Below are positions 45,901-59,760 of a stretch of DNA of 64,000 nt, one piece after another. The stretch is from Halisarca cf. caerulea (taxonomy: Eukaryota > Porifera > Demospongiae > Chondrillida > Halisarcidae). The DNA lies in NCBI GenBank assembly GCA_963170055.1, contig CAUJGJ010000436.1:97001-161000 (forward strand), written 5' to 3'. How positions within the stretch are numbered: the stretch's first letter is position 1; the number at the start of each line of letters is the position of its first letter. The notes under the pieces are model-generated. The model was not told where the DNA came from. It searched no databases and was given only the letters and a program-made list of their open reading frames with translations. The position numbers and the translations under genes were made by a program.

Positions 45901-48120
45901 TCTAAGAAAGTTAAGTTTAAAATGTTACAAAGTTTCAATAAGTTTTATCACAAAGACAATTTTAGAAACATAACTTTAAAATTAAGCAAAGCGCAAAATT
46001 GGCAAAGTTGCTAAGATATGACAAATGAAATAGTAATTTTAACTTTCTAAGAAAGTTAAGTTTAAAATGTTACAAAGTTTCAATAAGTTTTATCGCAAAG
46101 ACAATTTTAGAAACATAACTTTAAAATTAAGCAAAGCGCAAAATTGGCAAAGTTCCTAAGATATGACAAATGAAATAGTAATTTGAACTTTCTAAGAAAG
46201 TTAAGTTTAAAATGTTACAAAGTTTCAATAAGTTTTATCGCAAAGACAATTTTAGAAACATATCTTTAAAATTAAGCAAAGCGCAAAATTGGCAAAGTTC
46301 CTAAGATATGACAAATGAAATAGTAATTTTAACTTTCTAAGAAAGTTAAGTTTAAAATGTTACAAAGTTTCAATAAGTTTTATCGCAAAGACAATTTTAG
46401 AAACATATCTTTAAAATTAAGCAAAGCGCAAAATTGGCAAAGTTCCTAAGATATGACAAATGAAATAGCAATTTTAACTTTCTAAGAAAGTTAAGTTTAA
46501 AATGTTACAAAGTTTCAATAAGTTTTATCGCAAAGACAATTTTAGAAACATAACTTTAAAATTAAGCAAAGCGCAAAATTGGCAAAGTTCCTAAGATATG
46601 ACAAATGAAATAGTAATTTTAACTTTCTAAGAAAGTTAAGTTTAAAATGTTACAAAGTTTCAATAAGTTTTATCGCAAAGACAATTTTAGAAACATAACT
46701 TTAAAATTAAGCAAAGTGCAAAATTGGCAAAGTTCCTAAGATATGACAAATGAAATAGTAATTTTAACTTTCTAAGAAAGTTAAGTTTAAAATGTTACAA
46801 AGTTTCAATAAGTTTTATCGCAAAGACAATTTTAGAAACATATCTTTAAAATTAAGCAAAGCGCAAAATTGACAAAGTTCCTAAGATATGACAAATGAAA
46901 TAGTAATTTTAACTTTCTAAGAAAGTTAAGTTGAAAATGTTACAAAGTTTCAATAAGTTTTATCGCAAAGACAATTTTAGAAACATAACTTTAAAATTAA
47001 GGAAAGTGCAAAATTGGCAAAGTTGCTAAGATATGACAAATGAAATAGTAATTTTAACTTTCTAAGAAAGTTAAGTTTAAAATGTTACAAAGTTTCAATA
47101 AGTTTTATCGCAAAGACAATTTTATAAACATAACTTTAAAATTAAGCAAAGCGCAAAATTGGCAAAGTTCCTAAGATATGACAAATGAAATAGTAATTTG
47201 AACTTTCTAAGAAAGTTAAGTTTAAAATGTTACAAAGTTTCAATAAGTTTTATCGCAAAGACAATTTTAGAAACATAACTTTAAAATTAAGCAAAGTGCA
47301 AAATTGGCAAAGTTGCTAAGATATGACAAATGAAATAGTAATTTTAACTTTCTAAGAAAGTTAAGTTTAAAATGTTACAAAGTTTCAATAAGTTTTATCG
47401 CAAAGACAATTTTAGAAACATATCTTTAAAATTAAGCAAAGCGCAAAATTGGCAAAGTTGCTAAGATATGACAAATGAAATAGTAATTTTAACTTTCTAA
47501 GAAAGTTAAGTTTAAAATGTTACAAAGTTTCAATAAGTTTTATCGCAAAGACAATTTTAGAAACATAACTTTAAAATTAAGCAAAGCGCAAAATTGGCAA
47601 AGTTCCTAAGATATGACAAATGAAATAGTAATTTTAACTTTCTAAGAAAGTTAAGTTTAAAATGTTACAAAGTTTCAATAAGTTTTATCGCAAAGACAAT
47701 TTTAGAAACATAACTTTAAAATTAAGCAAAGTGCAAAATTGGCAAAGTTTCTAAGATATGACAAATGACAAATGAAATAGTAATTTTAACTTTCTAAGAA
47801 AGTTAAGTTTAAAATGTTACAAAGTTTCAATAAGTTTTATCGCAAAGACAATTTTAGAAACATATCTTTAAAATTAAGCAAAGCGCAAAATTGACAAAGT
47901 TCCTTAGATATGAAAAATGAAATAGTAATTTTAACTTTCTAAGAAAGTTAAGTTTAAAATGTTACAAAGTTTCAATAAGTTTTATCGCAAAGACAATTTT
48001 AGAAACATATCTTTAAAATTAAGCAAAGCGCAAAATTGGCAAAGTTCCTAAGATATGACAAATGAAATAGTAATTTGAACTTTCTAAGAAAGTTAAGTTT
48101 AAAATGTTACAAAGTTTCAA

Positions 48121-51100
48121 TAATTTTTATCGTAAAGACAATTTTAGAAATATAACTTTAAAATTAAGCAAAGCGCAAAATTGGCAAAGTTCCTAAGATA
48201 TGACAAATGAAATAGTAATTTTAACTTTTTAAGAAAGTTAAGTTTAAAATGTTACAAAGTTTCAATAAGTTTTATCGCAAAGACAATTTTAGAAACATAT
48301 CTTTAAAATTTAGCAAAGCGCAAAATTGGCAAAGTTCCTAAGATATGACAAATGAAATAGTAATTTTAACTTTCTAAGAAAGTTAAGTTTAAAATGTTAC
48401 AAAGTTTCAATAAGTTTTATCGCAAAGACAATTTTAGAAACATAACTTTAAAATTAAGCAAAGCGCAAAATTGTCAAAGTTCCTAAGATATGACAAATAA
48501 AATAGTAATTTGAACTTTCTAAGAAAGTTAAGTTTAAAATGTTACAAAGTTTCAATAAGTTTTATCGCAAAGACAATTTTAGAAACATATCTTTAAAATT
48601 AAGCAAAGCGCAAAATTGCCAAAGTTCCTAAGATATGACAAATGAAATAGTAATTTTAACTTTCTAAGAAAGTTAAGTTTAAAATGTTACAAAGTTTCAA
48701 TAAGTTTTATCGCAAAGACAATTTTAGAAACATATCTTTAAAATTAAGCAAAGCGCAAAATTGACAAAGTTCCTTAGATATGAAAAATGAAATAGTAATT
48801 TTAACTTTCTAAGAAAGTTAAGTTTAAAATGTTACAAAGTTTCAATAAGTTTTATCGCAAAGACAATTTTAGAAACATATCTTTAAAATTAAGCAAAGCG
48901 CAAAATTGGCAAAGTTCCTAAGATATGACAAATGAAATAGTAATTTGAACTTTCTAAGAAAGTTAAGTTTAAAATGTTACAAAGTTTCAATAATTTTTAT
49001 CGTAAAGACAATTTTAGAAATATAACTTTAAAATTAAGCAAAGCGCAAAATTGGCAAAGTTCCTAAGATATGACAAATGAAATAGTAATTTTAACTTTTT
49101 AAGAAAGTTAAGTTTAAAATGTTACAAAGTTTCAATAAGTTTTATCGCAAAGACAATTTTAGAAACATATCTTTAAAATTTAGCAAAGCGCAAAATTGGC
49201 AAAGTTCCTAAGATATGACAAATGAAATAGTAATTTTAACTTTCTAAGAAAGTTAAGTTTAAAATGTTACAAAGTTTCAATAAGTTTTATCGCAAAGACA
49301 ATTTTAGAAACATAACTTTAAAATTAAGCAAAGCGCAAAATTGTCAAAGTTCCTAAGATATGACAAATAAAATAGTAATTTGAACTTTCTAAGAAAGTTA
49401 AGTTTAAAATGTTACAAAGTTTCAATAAGTTTTATCGCAAAGACAATTTTAGAAACATATCTTTAAAATTAAGCAAAGCGCAAAATTGCCAAAGTTCCTA
49501 AGATATGACAAATGAAATAGTAATTTTAACTTTCTAAGAAAGTTAAGTTTAAAATGTTACAAAGTTTCAATAAGTTTTATCGCAAAGACAATTTTAGAAA
49601 CATATCTTTAAAATTAAGCAAAGCGCAAAATTGGCAAAGTTCCTAAGATATGACAAATGAAATAGTAATTTGAACTTTCTAAGAAAGTTAAGTTTAAAAT
49701 GTTACAAAGTTTCAATAATTTTTATCGTAAAGACAATTTTAGAAATATAACTTTAAAATTAAGCAAAGCGCAAAATTGGCAAAGTTCCTAAGATATGACA
49801 AATGAAATAGTAATTTTAACTTTTTAAGAAAGTTAAGTTTAAAATGTTACAAAGTTTCAATAAGTTTTATCGCAAAGACAATTTTAGAAACATATCTTTA
49901 AAATTTAGCAAAGCGCAAAATTGGCAAAGTTCCTAAGATATGACAAATGAAATAGTAATTTTAACTTTCTAAGAAAGTTAAGTTTAAAATGTTACAAAGT
50001 TTCAATAAGTTTTATCGCAAAGACAATTTTAGAAACATAACTTTAAAATTAAGCAAAGCGCAAAATTGTCAAAGTTCCTAAGATATGACAAATAAAATAG
50101 TAATTTGAACTTTCTAAGAAAGTTAAGTTTAAAATGTTACAAAGTTTCAATAAGTTTTATCGCAAAGACAATTTTAGAAACATATCTTTAAAATTAAGCA
50201 AAGCGCAAAATTGCCAAAGTTCCTAAGATATGACAAATGAAATAGTAATTTTAACTTTCTAAGAAAGTTAAGTTTAAAATGTTACAAAGTTTCAATAAGT
50301 TTTATCGCAAAGACAATTTTAGAAACATATCTTTAAAATTAAGCAAAGCGCAAAATTGACAAAGTTCCTTAGATATGAAAAATGAAATAGTAATTTTAAC
50401 TTTCTAAGAAAGTTAAGTTTAAAATGTTACAAAGTTTCAATAAGTTTTATCGCAAAGACAATTTTAGAAACATATCTTTAAAATTAAGCAAAGCGCAAAA
50501 TTGGCAAAGTTCCTAAGATATGACAAATGAAATAGTAATTTGAACTTTCTAAGAAAGTTAAGTTTAAAATGTTACAAAGTTTCAATAATTTTTATCGTAA
50601 AGACAATTTTAGAAATATAACTTTAAAATTAAGCAAAGCGCAAAATTGGCAAAGTTCCTAAGATATGACAAATGAAATAGTAATTTTAACTTTTTAAGAA
50701 AGTTAAGTTTAAAATGTTACAAAGTTTCAATAAGTTTTATCGCAAAGACAATTTTAGAAACATATCTTTAAAATTTAGCAAAGCGCAAAATTGGCAAAGT
50801 TCCTAAGATATGACAAATGAAATAGTAATTTTAACTTTCTAAGAAAGTTAAGTTTAAAATGTTACAAAGTTTCAATAAGTTTTATCGCAAAGACAATTTT
50901 AGAAACATAACTTTAAAATTAAGCAAAGCGCAAAATTGTCAAAGTTCCTAAGATATGACAAATAAAATAGTAATTTGAACTTTCTAAGAAAGTTAAGTTT
51001 AAAATGTTACAAAGTTTCAATAAGTTTTATCGCAAAGACAATTTTAGAAACATATCTTTAAAATTAAGCAAAGCGCAAAATTGCCAAAGTTCCTAAGATA

Positions 51101-52070
51101 TGACAAATGAAATAGTAATTTTAACTTTCTAAGAAAGTTAAGTTTAAAATGTTACAAAGTTTCAATAAGTTTTATCGCAAAGACAATTTTAGAAACATAT
51201 CTTTAAAATTAAGCAAAGCGCAAAATTGACAAAGTTCCTTAGATATGAAAAATGAAATAGTAATTTTAACTTTCTAAGAAAGTTAAGTTTAAAATGTTAC
51301 AAAGTTTCAATAAGTTTTATCGCAAAGACAATTTTAGAAACATATCTTTAAAATTAAGCAAAGCGCAAAATTGGCAAAGTTCCTAAGATATGACAAATGA
51401 AATAGTAATTTGAACTTTCTAAGAAAGTTAAGTTTAAAATGTTACAAAGTTTCAATAATTTTTATCGTAAAGACAATTTTAGAAATATAACTTTAAAATT
51501 AAGCAAAGCGCAAAATTGGCAAAGTTCCTAAGATATGACAAATGAAATAGTAATTTTAACTTTTTAAGAAAGTTAAGTTTAAAATGTTACAAAGTTTCAA
51601 TAAGTTTTATCGCAAAGACAATTTTAGAAACATATCTTTAAAATTTAGCAAAGCGCAAAATTGGCAAAGTTCCTAAGATATGACAAATGAAATAGTAATT
51701 TTAACTTTCTAAGAAAGTTAAGTTTAAAATGTTACAAAGTTTCAATAAGTTTTATCGCAAAGACAATTTTAGAAACATAACTTTAAAATTAAGCAAAGCG
51801 CAAAATTGTCAAAGTTCCTAAAATATGACAAATAAAATAGTAATTTGAACTTTCTAAGAAAGTTAAGTTTAAAATGTTACAAAGTTTCAATAAGTTTTAT
51901 CGCAAAGACAATTTTAGAAACATATCTTTAAAATTAAGCAAAGCGCAAAATTGCCAAAGTTCCTAAGATATGACAAATGAAATAGTAATTTTAACTTTCT
52001 AAGAAAGTTAAGTTTAAAATGTTACAAAGTTTCAATAAGTTTTATCGCAAAGACAATTTTAGAAACATAA
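48121..52070. repeat. 870-bp higher-order repeat (six monomers)
   Basis: The monomer with CAATAATTTTTATCGTAAAG and AGAAATATAAC begins units near 48121, 48991, 49716, 50586 and 51456: spacings 870, 725, 870 and 870. Order in a full unit: ATAATTTTTATCGTAAAG monomer, ACTTTTTAAG/TTTAGC monomer, TTGTCAAAG with ACAAATAAAATAG, TTGCCAAAG, TTGACAAAGTTCCTTAG, then TTGGCAAAG/TTTGAAC. The 725-bp copy lacks the TTGACAAAGTTCCTTAG monomer. Parts recur at 53339 and 54934. Confidence 0.88.
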
Positions 52071-55000
52071 CTTTAAAATTAAGCAAAGCGCAAAATTGGC
52101 AAAGTTGCTAAGATATGACAAATGAAATAGTAATTTTAACTTTCTAAGAAATTTAAGTTTAAAATGTTACAAAGTTTCAATAAGTTTTATCGCAAAGACA
52201 ATTTTAGAAACATATCTTTAAAATTAAGCAAAGCGCAAAATTGGCAAAGTTCCTAAGATATGACAAATGAAATAGTAATTTGAACTTTCTAAGAAAGTTA
52301 AGTTTAAAATGTTACAAAGTTTCAATAAGTTTTATCGCAAAGACAATTTTAGAAACATATCTTTAAAATTAAGCAAAGCGCAAAATTGGCAAAGTTCCTA
52401 AGATTTGACAAATGAAATAGTAATTTTAACTTTCTAAGAAAGTTAAGTTTAAAATGTTACAAAGTTTCAATAAGTTTTATCGCAAAGACAATTTTAGAAA
52501 CATACCTTTAAAATTAAGCAAAGTGCAAAATTGGCAAAGTTGCTAAGATATGACAAATGAAATAGTAATTTTAACTTTCTAAGAAAGTTAAGTTTAAAAT
52601 GTTACAAAGTTTCAATAAGTTTTATCGCAAAGACAATTTTAGAAACATAACTTTAAAATTAAGCAAAGCGCAAAATTGTCAAAGTTCCTAAGATATGACA
52701 AATAAAATAGTAATTTGAACTTTCTAAGAAAGTTAAGTTTAAAATGTTACAAAGTTTCAATAAGTTTTATCGCAGACAATTTTAGAAACATATCTTTAAA
52801 ATTAAGCAAAGCGCAAAATTGCCAAAGTTCCTAAGATATGACAAATGAAATAGTAATTTTAACTTTCTAAGAAAGTTAAGTTTAAAATGTTACAAAGTTT
52901 CAATAAGTTTTATCGCAAAGACAATTTTAGAAACATAACTTTAAAATTAAGCAAAGCGCAAAATTGGCAAAGTTGCTAAGATATGACAAATGAAATAGTA
53001 ATTTTAACTTTCTAAGAAATTTAAGTTTAAAATGTTACAAAGTTTCAATAAGTTTTATCGCAAAGACAATTTTAGAAACATATCTTTAAAATTAAGCAAA
53101 GCGCAAAATTGGCAAAGTTCCTAAGATATGACAAATGAAATAGTAATTTGAACTTTCTAAGAAAGTTAAGTTTAAAATGTTACAAAGTTTCAATAAGTTT
53201 TATCGCAAAGACAATTTTAGAAACATACCTTTAAAATTAAGCAAAGCGCAAAATTGGCAAAGTTCCTAAGATATGACAAATGAAATAGTAATTTGAACTT
53301 TCTAAGAAAGTTAAGTTTAAAATGTTACAAAGTTTCAATAATTTTTATCGTAAAGACAATTTTAGAAATATAACTTTAAAATTAAGCAAAGCGCAAAATT
53401 GGCAAAGTTCCTAAGATATGACAAATGAAATAGTAATTTTAACTTTTTAAGAAAGTTAAGTTTAAAATGTTACAAAGTTTCAATAAGTTTTATCGCAAAG
53501 ACAATTTTAGAAACATATCTTTAAAATTTAGCAAAGCGCAAAATTGGCAAAGTTCCTAAGATATGACAAATGAAATAGTAATTTTAACTTTCTAAGAAAG
53601 TTAAGTTTAAAATGTTACAAAGTTTCAATAAGTTTTATCGCAAAGACAATTTTAGAAACATAACTTTAAAATTAAGCAAAGCGCAAAATTGTCAAAGTTC
53701 CTAAGATATGACAAATAAAATAGTAATTTGAACTTTCTAAGAAAGTTAAGTTTAAAATGTTACAAAGTTTCAATAAGTTTTATCGCAAAGACAATTTTAG
53801 AAACATATCTTTAAAATTAAGCAAAGCGCAAAATTGCCAAAGTTCCTAAGATATGACAAATGAAATAGTAATTTTAACTTTCTAAGAAAGTTAAGTTTAA
53901 AATGTTACAAAGTTTCAATAAGTTTTATCGCAAAGACAATTTTAGAAACATAACTTTAAAATTAAGCAAAGCGCAAAATTGGCAAAGTTGCTAAGATATG
54001 ACAAATGAAATAGTAATTTTAACTTTCTAAGAAATTTAAGTTTAAAATGTTACAAAGTTTCAATAAGTTTTATCGCAAAGACAATTTTAGAAACATATCT
54101 TTAAAATTAAGCAAAGCGCAAAATTGGCAAAGTTCCTAAGATATGACAAATGAAATAGTAATTTGAACTTTCTAAGAAAGTTAAGTTTAAAATGTTACAA
54201 AGTTTCAATAAGTTTTATCGCAAAGACAATTTTAGAAACATATCTTTAAAATTAAGCAAAGCGCAAAATTGGCAAAGTTCCTAAGATTTGACAAATGAAA
54301 TAGTAATTTTAACTTTCTAAGAAAGTTAAGTTTAAAATGTTACAAAGTTTCAATAAGTTTTATCGCAAAGACAATTTTAGAAACATACCTTTAAAATTAA
54401 GCAAAGTGCAAAATTGGCAAAGTTGCTAAGATATGACAAATGAAATAGTAATTTGAACTTTCTAAGAAAGTTAAGTTTAAAATGTTACAAAGTTTCAATA
54501 AGTTTTATCGCAAAGACAATTTTAGAAACATATCTTTAAAATTAAGCAAAGCGCAAAATTGCCAAAGTTCCTAAGATATGACAAATGAAATAGTAATTTT
54601 AACTTTCTAAGAAAGTTAAGTTTAAAATGTTACAAAGTTTCAATAAGTTTTATCGCAAAGACAATTTTAGAAACATATCTTTAAAATTAAGCAAAGCGCA
54701 AAATTGACAAAGTTCCTTAGATATGAAAAATGAAATAGTAATTTTAACTTTCTAAGAAAGTTAAGTTTAAAATGTTACAAAGTTTCAATAAGTTTTATCG
54801 CAAAGACAATTTTAGAAACATATCTTTAAAATTAAGCAAAGCGCAAAATTGGCAAAGTTCCTAAAATATGACAAATGAAATAGTAATTTGAACTTTCTAA
54901 GAAAGTTAAGTTTAAAATGTTACAAAGTTTCAATAATTTTTATCGTAAAGACAATTTTAGAAATATAACTTTAAAATTAAGCAAAGCGCAAAATTGGCAA

Positions 55001-57069
55001 AGTTCCTAAGATATGACAAATGAAATAGTAATTTTAACTTTTTAAGAAAGTTAAGTTTAAAATGTTACAAAGTTTCAATAAGTTTTATCGCAAAGACAAT
55101 TTTAGAAACATATCTTTAAAATTTAGCAAAGCGCAAAATTGGCAAAGTTCCTAAGATATGACAAATGAAATAGTAATTTTAACTTTCTAAGAAAGTTAAG
55201 TTTAAAATGTTACAAAGTTTCAATAAGTTTTATCGCAAAGACAATTTTAGAAACATAACTTTAAAATTAAGCAAAGCGCAAAATTGTCAAAGTTCCTAAG
55301 ATATGACAAATAAAATAGTAATTTGAACTTTCTAAGAAAGTTAAGTTTAAAATGTTACAAAGTTTCAATAAGTTTTATCGCAAAGACAATTTTAGAAACA
55401 TATCTTTAAAATTAAGCAAAGCGCAAAATTGCCAAAGTTCCTAAGATATGACAAATGAAATAGTAATTTTAACTTTCTAAGAAAGTTAAGTTTAAAATGT
55501 TACAAAGTTTCAATAAGTTTTATCGCAAAGACAATTTTAGAAACATAACTTTAAAATTAAGCAAAGCGCAAAATTGGCAAAGTTGCTAAGATATGACAAA
55601 TGAAATAGTAATTTTAACTTTCTAAGAAATTTAAGTTTAAAATGTTACAAAGTTTCAATAAGTTTTATCGCAAAGACAATTTTAGAAACATATCTTTAAA
55701 ATTAAGCAAAGCGCAAAATTGGCAAAGTTCCTAAGATATGACAAATGAAATAGTAATTTGAACTTTCTAAGAAAGTTAAGTTTAAAATGTTACAAAGTTT
55801 CAATAAGTTTTATCGCAAAGACAATTTTAGAAACATATCTTTAAAATTAAGCAAAGCGCAAAATTGGCAAAGTTCCTAAGATTTGACAAATGAAATAGTA
55901 ATTTTAACTTTCTAAGAAAGTTAAGTTTAAAATGTTACAAAGTTTCAATAAGTTTTATCGCAAAGACAATTTTAGAAACATACCTTTAAAATTAAGCAAA
56001 GCGCAAAATTGGCAAAGTTGCTAAGATATGACAAATGAAATAGTAATTTGAACTTTCTAAGAAAGTTAAGTTTAAAATGTTACAAAGTTTCAATAAGTTT
56101 TATCGCAAAGACAATTTTAGAAACATACCTTTAAAATTAAGCAAAGTGCAAAATTGGCAAAGTTGCTAAGATATGACAAATGAAATAGTAATTTTAACTT
56201 TCTAAGAAAGTTAAGTTTAAAATGTTACAAAGTTTCAATAAGTTTTATCGCAAAGACAATTTTAGAAACATAACTTTAAAATTAAGCAAAGCGCAAAATT
56301 GGCAAAGTTCCTAAGATATGACAAATGAAATAGTAATTTTAACTTTCTAAGAAAGTTAAGTTTAAAATGTTACAAAGTTTCAATAAGTTTTATCGCAAAG
56401 ACAATTTTAGAAACATATCTTTAAAATTAAGCAAAGCGCAAAATTGACAAAGTTGCTAAGATATGACAAATGAAATAGTAATTTTAACTTTCTAAGAAAG
56501 TTAAGTTTAAAATGTTACAAAGTTTCAATAAGTTTTATCGCAAAGACAATTTTAGAAACATACCTTTAAAATTAAGCAAAGCGCAAAATTGGCAAAGTTC
56601 CTAAGATATGACAAATGAAATAGTAATTTGAACTTTCTAAGAAAGTTAAGTTTAAAATGTTACAAAGTTTCAATAAGTTTTATCGCAAAGACAATTTTAG
56701 AAACATAACTTTAAAATTAAGCAAAGCGCAAAATTGGCAAAGTTCCTAAGATATGACAAATAAAATAGTAATTTGAACTTTCTAAGAAAGTTAAGTTTAA
56801 AATGTTACAAAGTTTCAATAAGTTTTATCGCAAAGACAATTTTAGAAACATATCTTTAAAATTAAGCAAAGCGCAAAATTGGCAAAGTTCCTAAGATATG
56901 ACAAATGAAATAGTAATTTTAACTTTCTAAGAAAGTTAAGTTTAAAATGTTACAAAGTTTCAATAAGTTTTATCGCAAAGACAATTTTAGAAACATATCT
57001 TTAAAATTAAGCAAAGCGCAAAATTGGCAAAGTTCCTAAGATTTGACAAATGAAATAGTAATTTTAACT

Positions 57070-59760
57070 TTCTAAGAAATTTAAGTTTAAAATGTTACAA
57101 AGTTTCAATAAGTTTTATCGCAAAGACAATTTTAGAAACATACCTTTAAAATTAAGCAAAGTGCAAAATTGGCAAAGTTGCTAAGATATGACAAATGAAA
57201 TAGTAATTTGAACTTTCTAAGAAAGTTAAGTTTAAAATGTTACAAAGTTTCAATAAGTTTTATCGCAAAGACAATTTTAGAAACATACCTTTAAAATTAA
57301 GCAAAGCGCAAAATTGGCAAAGTTCCTAAGATATGACAAATGAAATAGTAATTTGAACTTTCTAAGAAAGTTAAGTTTAAAATGTTACAAAGTTTCAATA
57401 AGTTTTATCGCAAAGACAATTTTAGAAACATATCTTTAAAATTAAGCAAAGCGCAAAATTGGCAAAGTTCCTAAGATATGACAAATGAAATAGTAATTTG
57501 AACTTTCTAAGAAAGTTAAGTTTAAAATGTTACAAAGTTTCAATAAGTTTTATCGCAAAGACAATTTTAGAAACATATCTTTAAAATTAAGCAAAGCGCA
57601 AAATTGACAAAGTTGCTAAGATATGACAAATGAAATAGTAATTTTAACTTTCTAAGAAAGTTAAGTTTAAAATGTTACAAAGTTTCAATAAGTTTTATCG
57701 CAAAGACAATTTTAGAAACATATCTTTAAAATTAAGCAAAGCGCAAAATTGGCAAAATTCCTAAGATATGACAAATGAAATAGTAATTTTAACTTTCTAA
57801 GAAAGTTAAGTTTAAAATGTTACAAAGTTTCAATAAGTTTTATCGCAAAGACAATTTTAGAAACATATCTTTAAAATTAAGCAAAGCGCAAAATTGACAA
57901 AGTTGCTAAGATATGACAAATGAAATAGTAATTTTAACTTTCTAAGAAAGTTAAGTTTAAAATGTTACAAAGTTTCAATAAGTTTTATCGCAAAGACAAT
58001 TTTAGAAACATACCTTTAAAATTAAGCAAAGCGCAAAATTGGCAAAGTTCCTAAGATATGACAAATGAAATAGTAATTTGAACTTTCTAAGAAAGTTAAG
58101 TTTAAAATGTTACAAAGTTTCAATAAGTTTTATCGCAAAGACAATTTTAGAAACATAACTTTAAAATTAAGCAAAGCGCAAAATTGGCAAAGTTCCTAAG
58201 ATATGACAAATAAAATAGTAATTTGAACTTTCTAAGAAAGTTAAGTTTAAAATGTTACAAAGTTTCAATAAGTTTTATCGCAAAGACAATTTTAGAAACA
58301 TATCTTTAAAATTAAGCAAAGCGCAAAATTGGCAAAGTTCCTAAGATATGACAAATGAAATAGTAATTTTAACTTTCTAAGAAAGTTAAGTTTAAAATGT
58401 TACAAAGTTTCAATAAGTTTTATCGCAAAGACAATTTTAGAAACATATCTTTAAAATTAAGCAAAGCGCAAAATTGGCAAAGTTCCTAAGATTTGACAAA
58501 TGAAATAGTAATTTTAACTTTCTAAGAAATTTAAGTTTAAAATGTTACAAAGTTTCAATAAGTTTTATCGCAAAGACAATTTTAGAAACATACCTTTAAA
58601 ATTAAGCAAAGTGCAAAATTGGCAAAGTTGCTAAGATATGACAAATGAAATAGTAATTTGAACTTTCTAAGAAAGTTAAGTTTAAAATGTTACAAAGTTT
58701 CAATAAGTTTTATCGCAAAGACAATTTTAGAAACATACCTTTAAAATTAAGCAAAGCGCAAAATTGGCAAAGTTCCTAAGATATGACAAATGAAATAGTA
58801 ATTTGAACTTTCTAAGAAAGTTAAGTTTAAAATGTTACAAAGTTTCAATAAGTTTTATCGCAAAGACAATTTTAGAAACATAACTTTAAAATTAAGCAAA
58901 GCGCAAAATTGGCAAAGTTCCTAAGATATGACAAATGAAATAGTAATTTTAACTTTCTAAGAAAGTTAAGTTTAAAATGTTACAAAGTTTCAATAAGTTT
59001 TATCGCAAAGACAATTTTAGAAACATACCTTTAAAATTAAGCAAAGCGCAAAATTGGCAAAGTTCCTAAGATATGACAAATGAAATAGTAATTTGAACTT
59101 TCTAAGAAAGTTAAGTTTAAAATGTTACAAAGTTTCAATAAGTTTTATCGCAAAGACAATTTTAGAAACATAACTTTAAAATTAAGCAAAGCGCAAAATT
59201 GGCAAAGTTCCTAAGATATGACAAATAAAATAGTAATTTGAACTTTCTAAGAAAGTTAAGTTTAAAATGTTACAAAGTTTCAATAAGTTTTATCGCAAAG
59301 ACAATTTTAGAAACATATCTTTAAAATTAAGCAAAGCGCAAAATTGGCAAAGTTCCTAAGATATGACAAATGAAATAGTAATTTTAACTTTCTAAGAAAG
59401 TTAAGTTTAAAATGTTACAAAGTTTCAATAAGTTTTATCGCAAAGACAATTTTAGAAACATATCTTTAAAATTAAGCAAAGCGCAAAATTGGCAAAGTTC
59501 CTAAGATTTGACAAATGAAATAGTAATTTTAACTTTCTAAGAAATTTAAGTTTAAAATGTTACAAAGTTTCAATAAGTTTTATCGCAAAGACAATTTTAG
59601 AAACATACCTTTAAAATTAAGCAAAGTGCAAAATTGGCAAAGTTGCTAAGATATGACAAATGAAATAGTAATTTGAACTTTCTAAGAAAGTTAAGTTTAA
59701 AATGTTACAAAGTTTCAATAAGTTTTATCGCAAAGACAATTTTAGAAACATACCTTTAAA
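57070..59760. repeat. higher-order repeat marked by TCTAAGAAATTTAAG
   Basis: The mutated dyad TCTAAGAAATTTAAG occurs at 57071, 58521 and 59536: 10 then 7 monomers apart, each time with GATTTGACAAATG before it and ACATACCTTTAAAATTAAGC then GTGCAAAATT after it. Confidence 0.75.
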
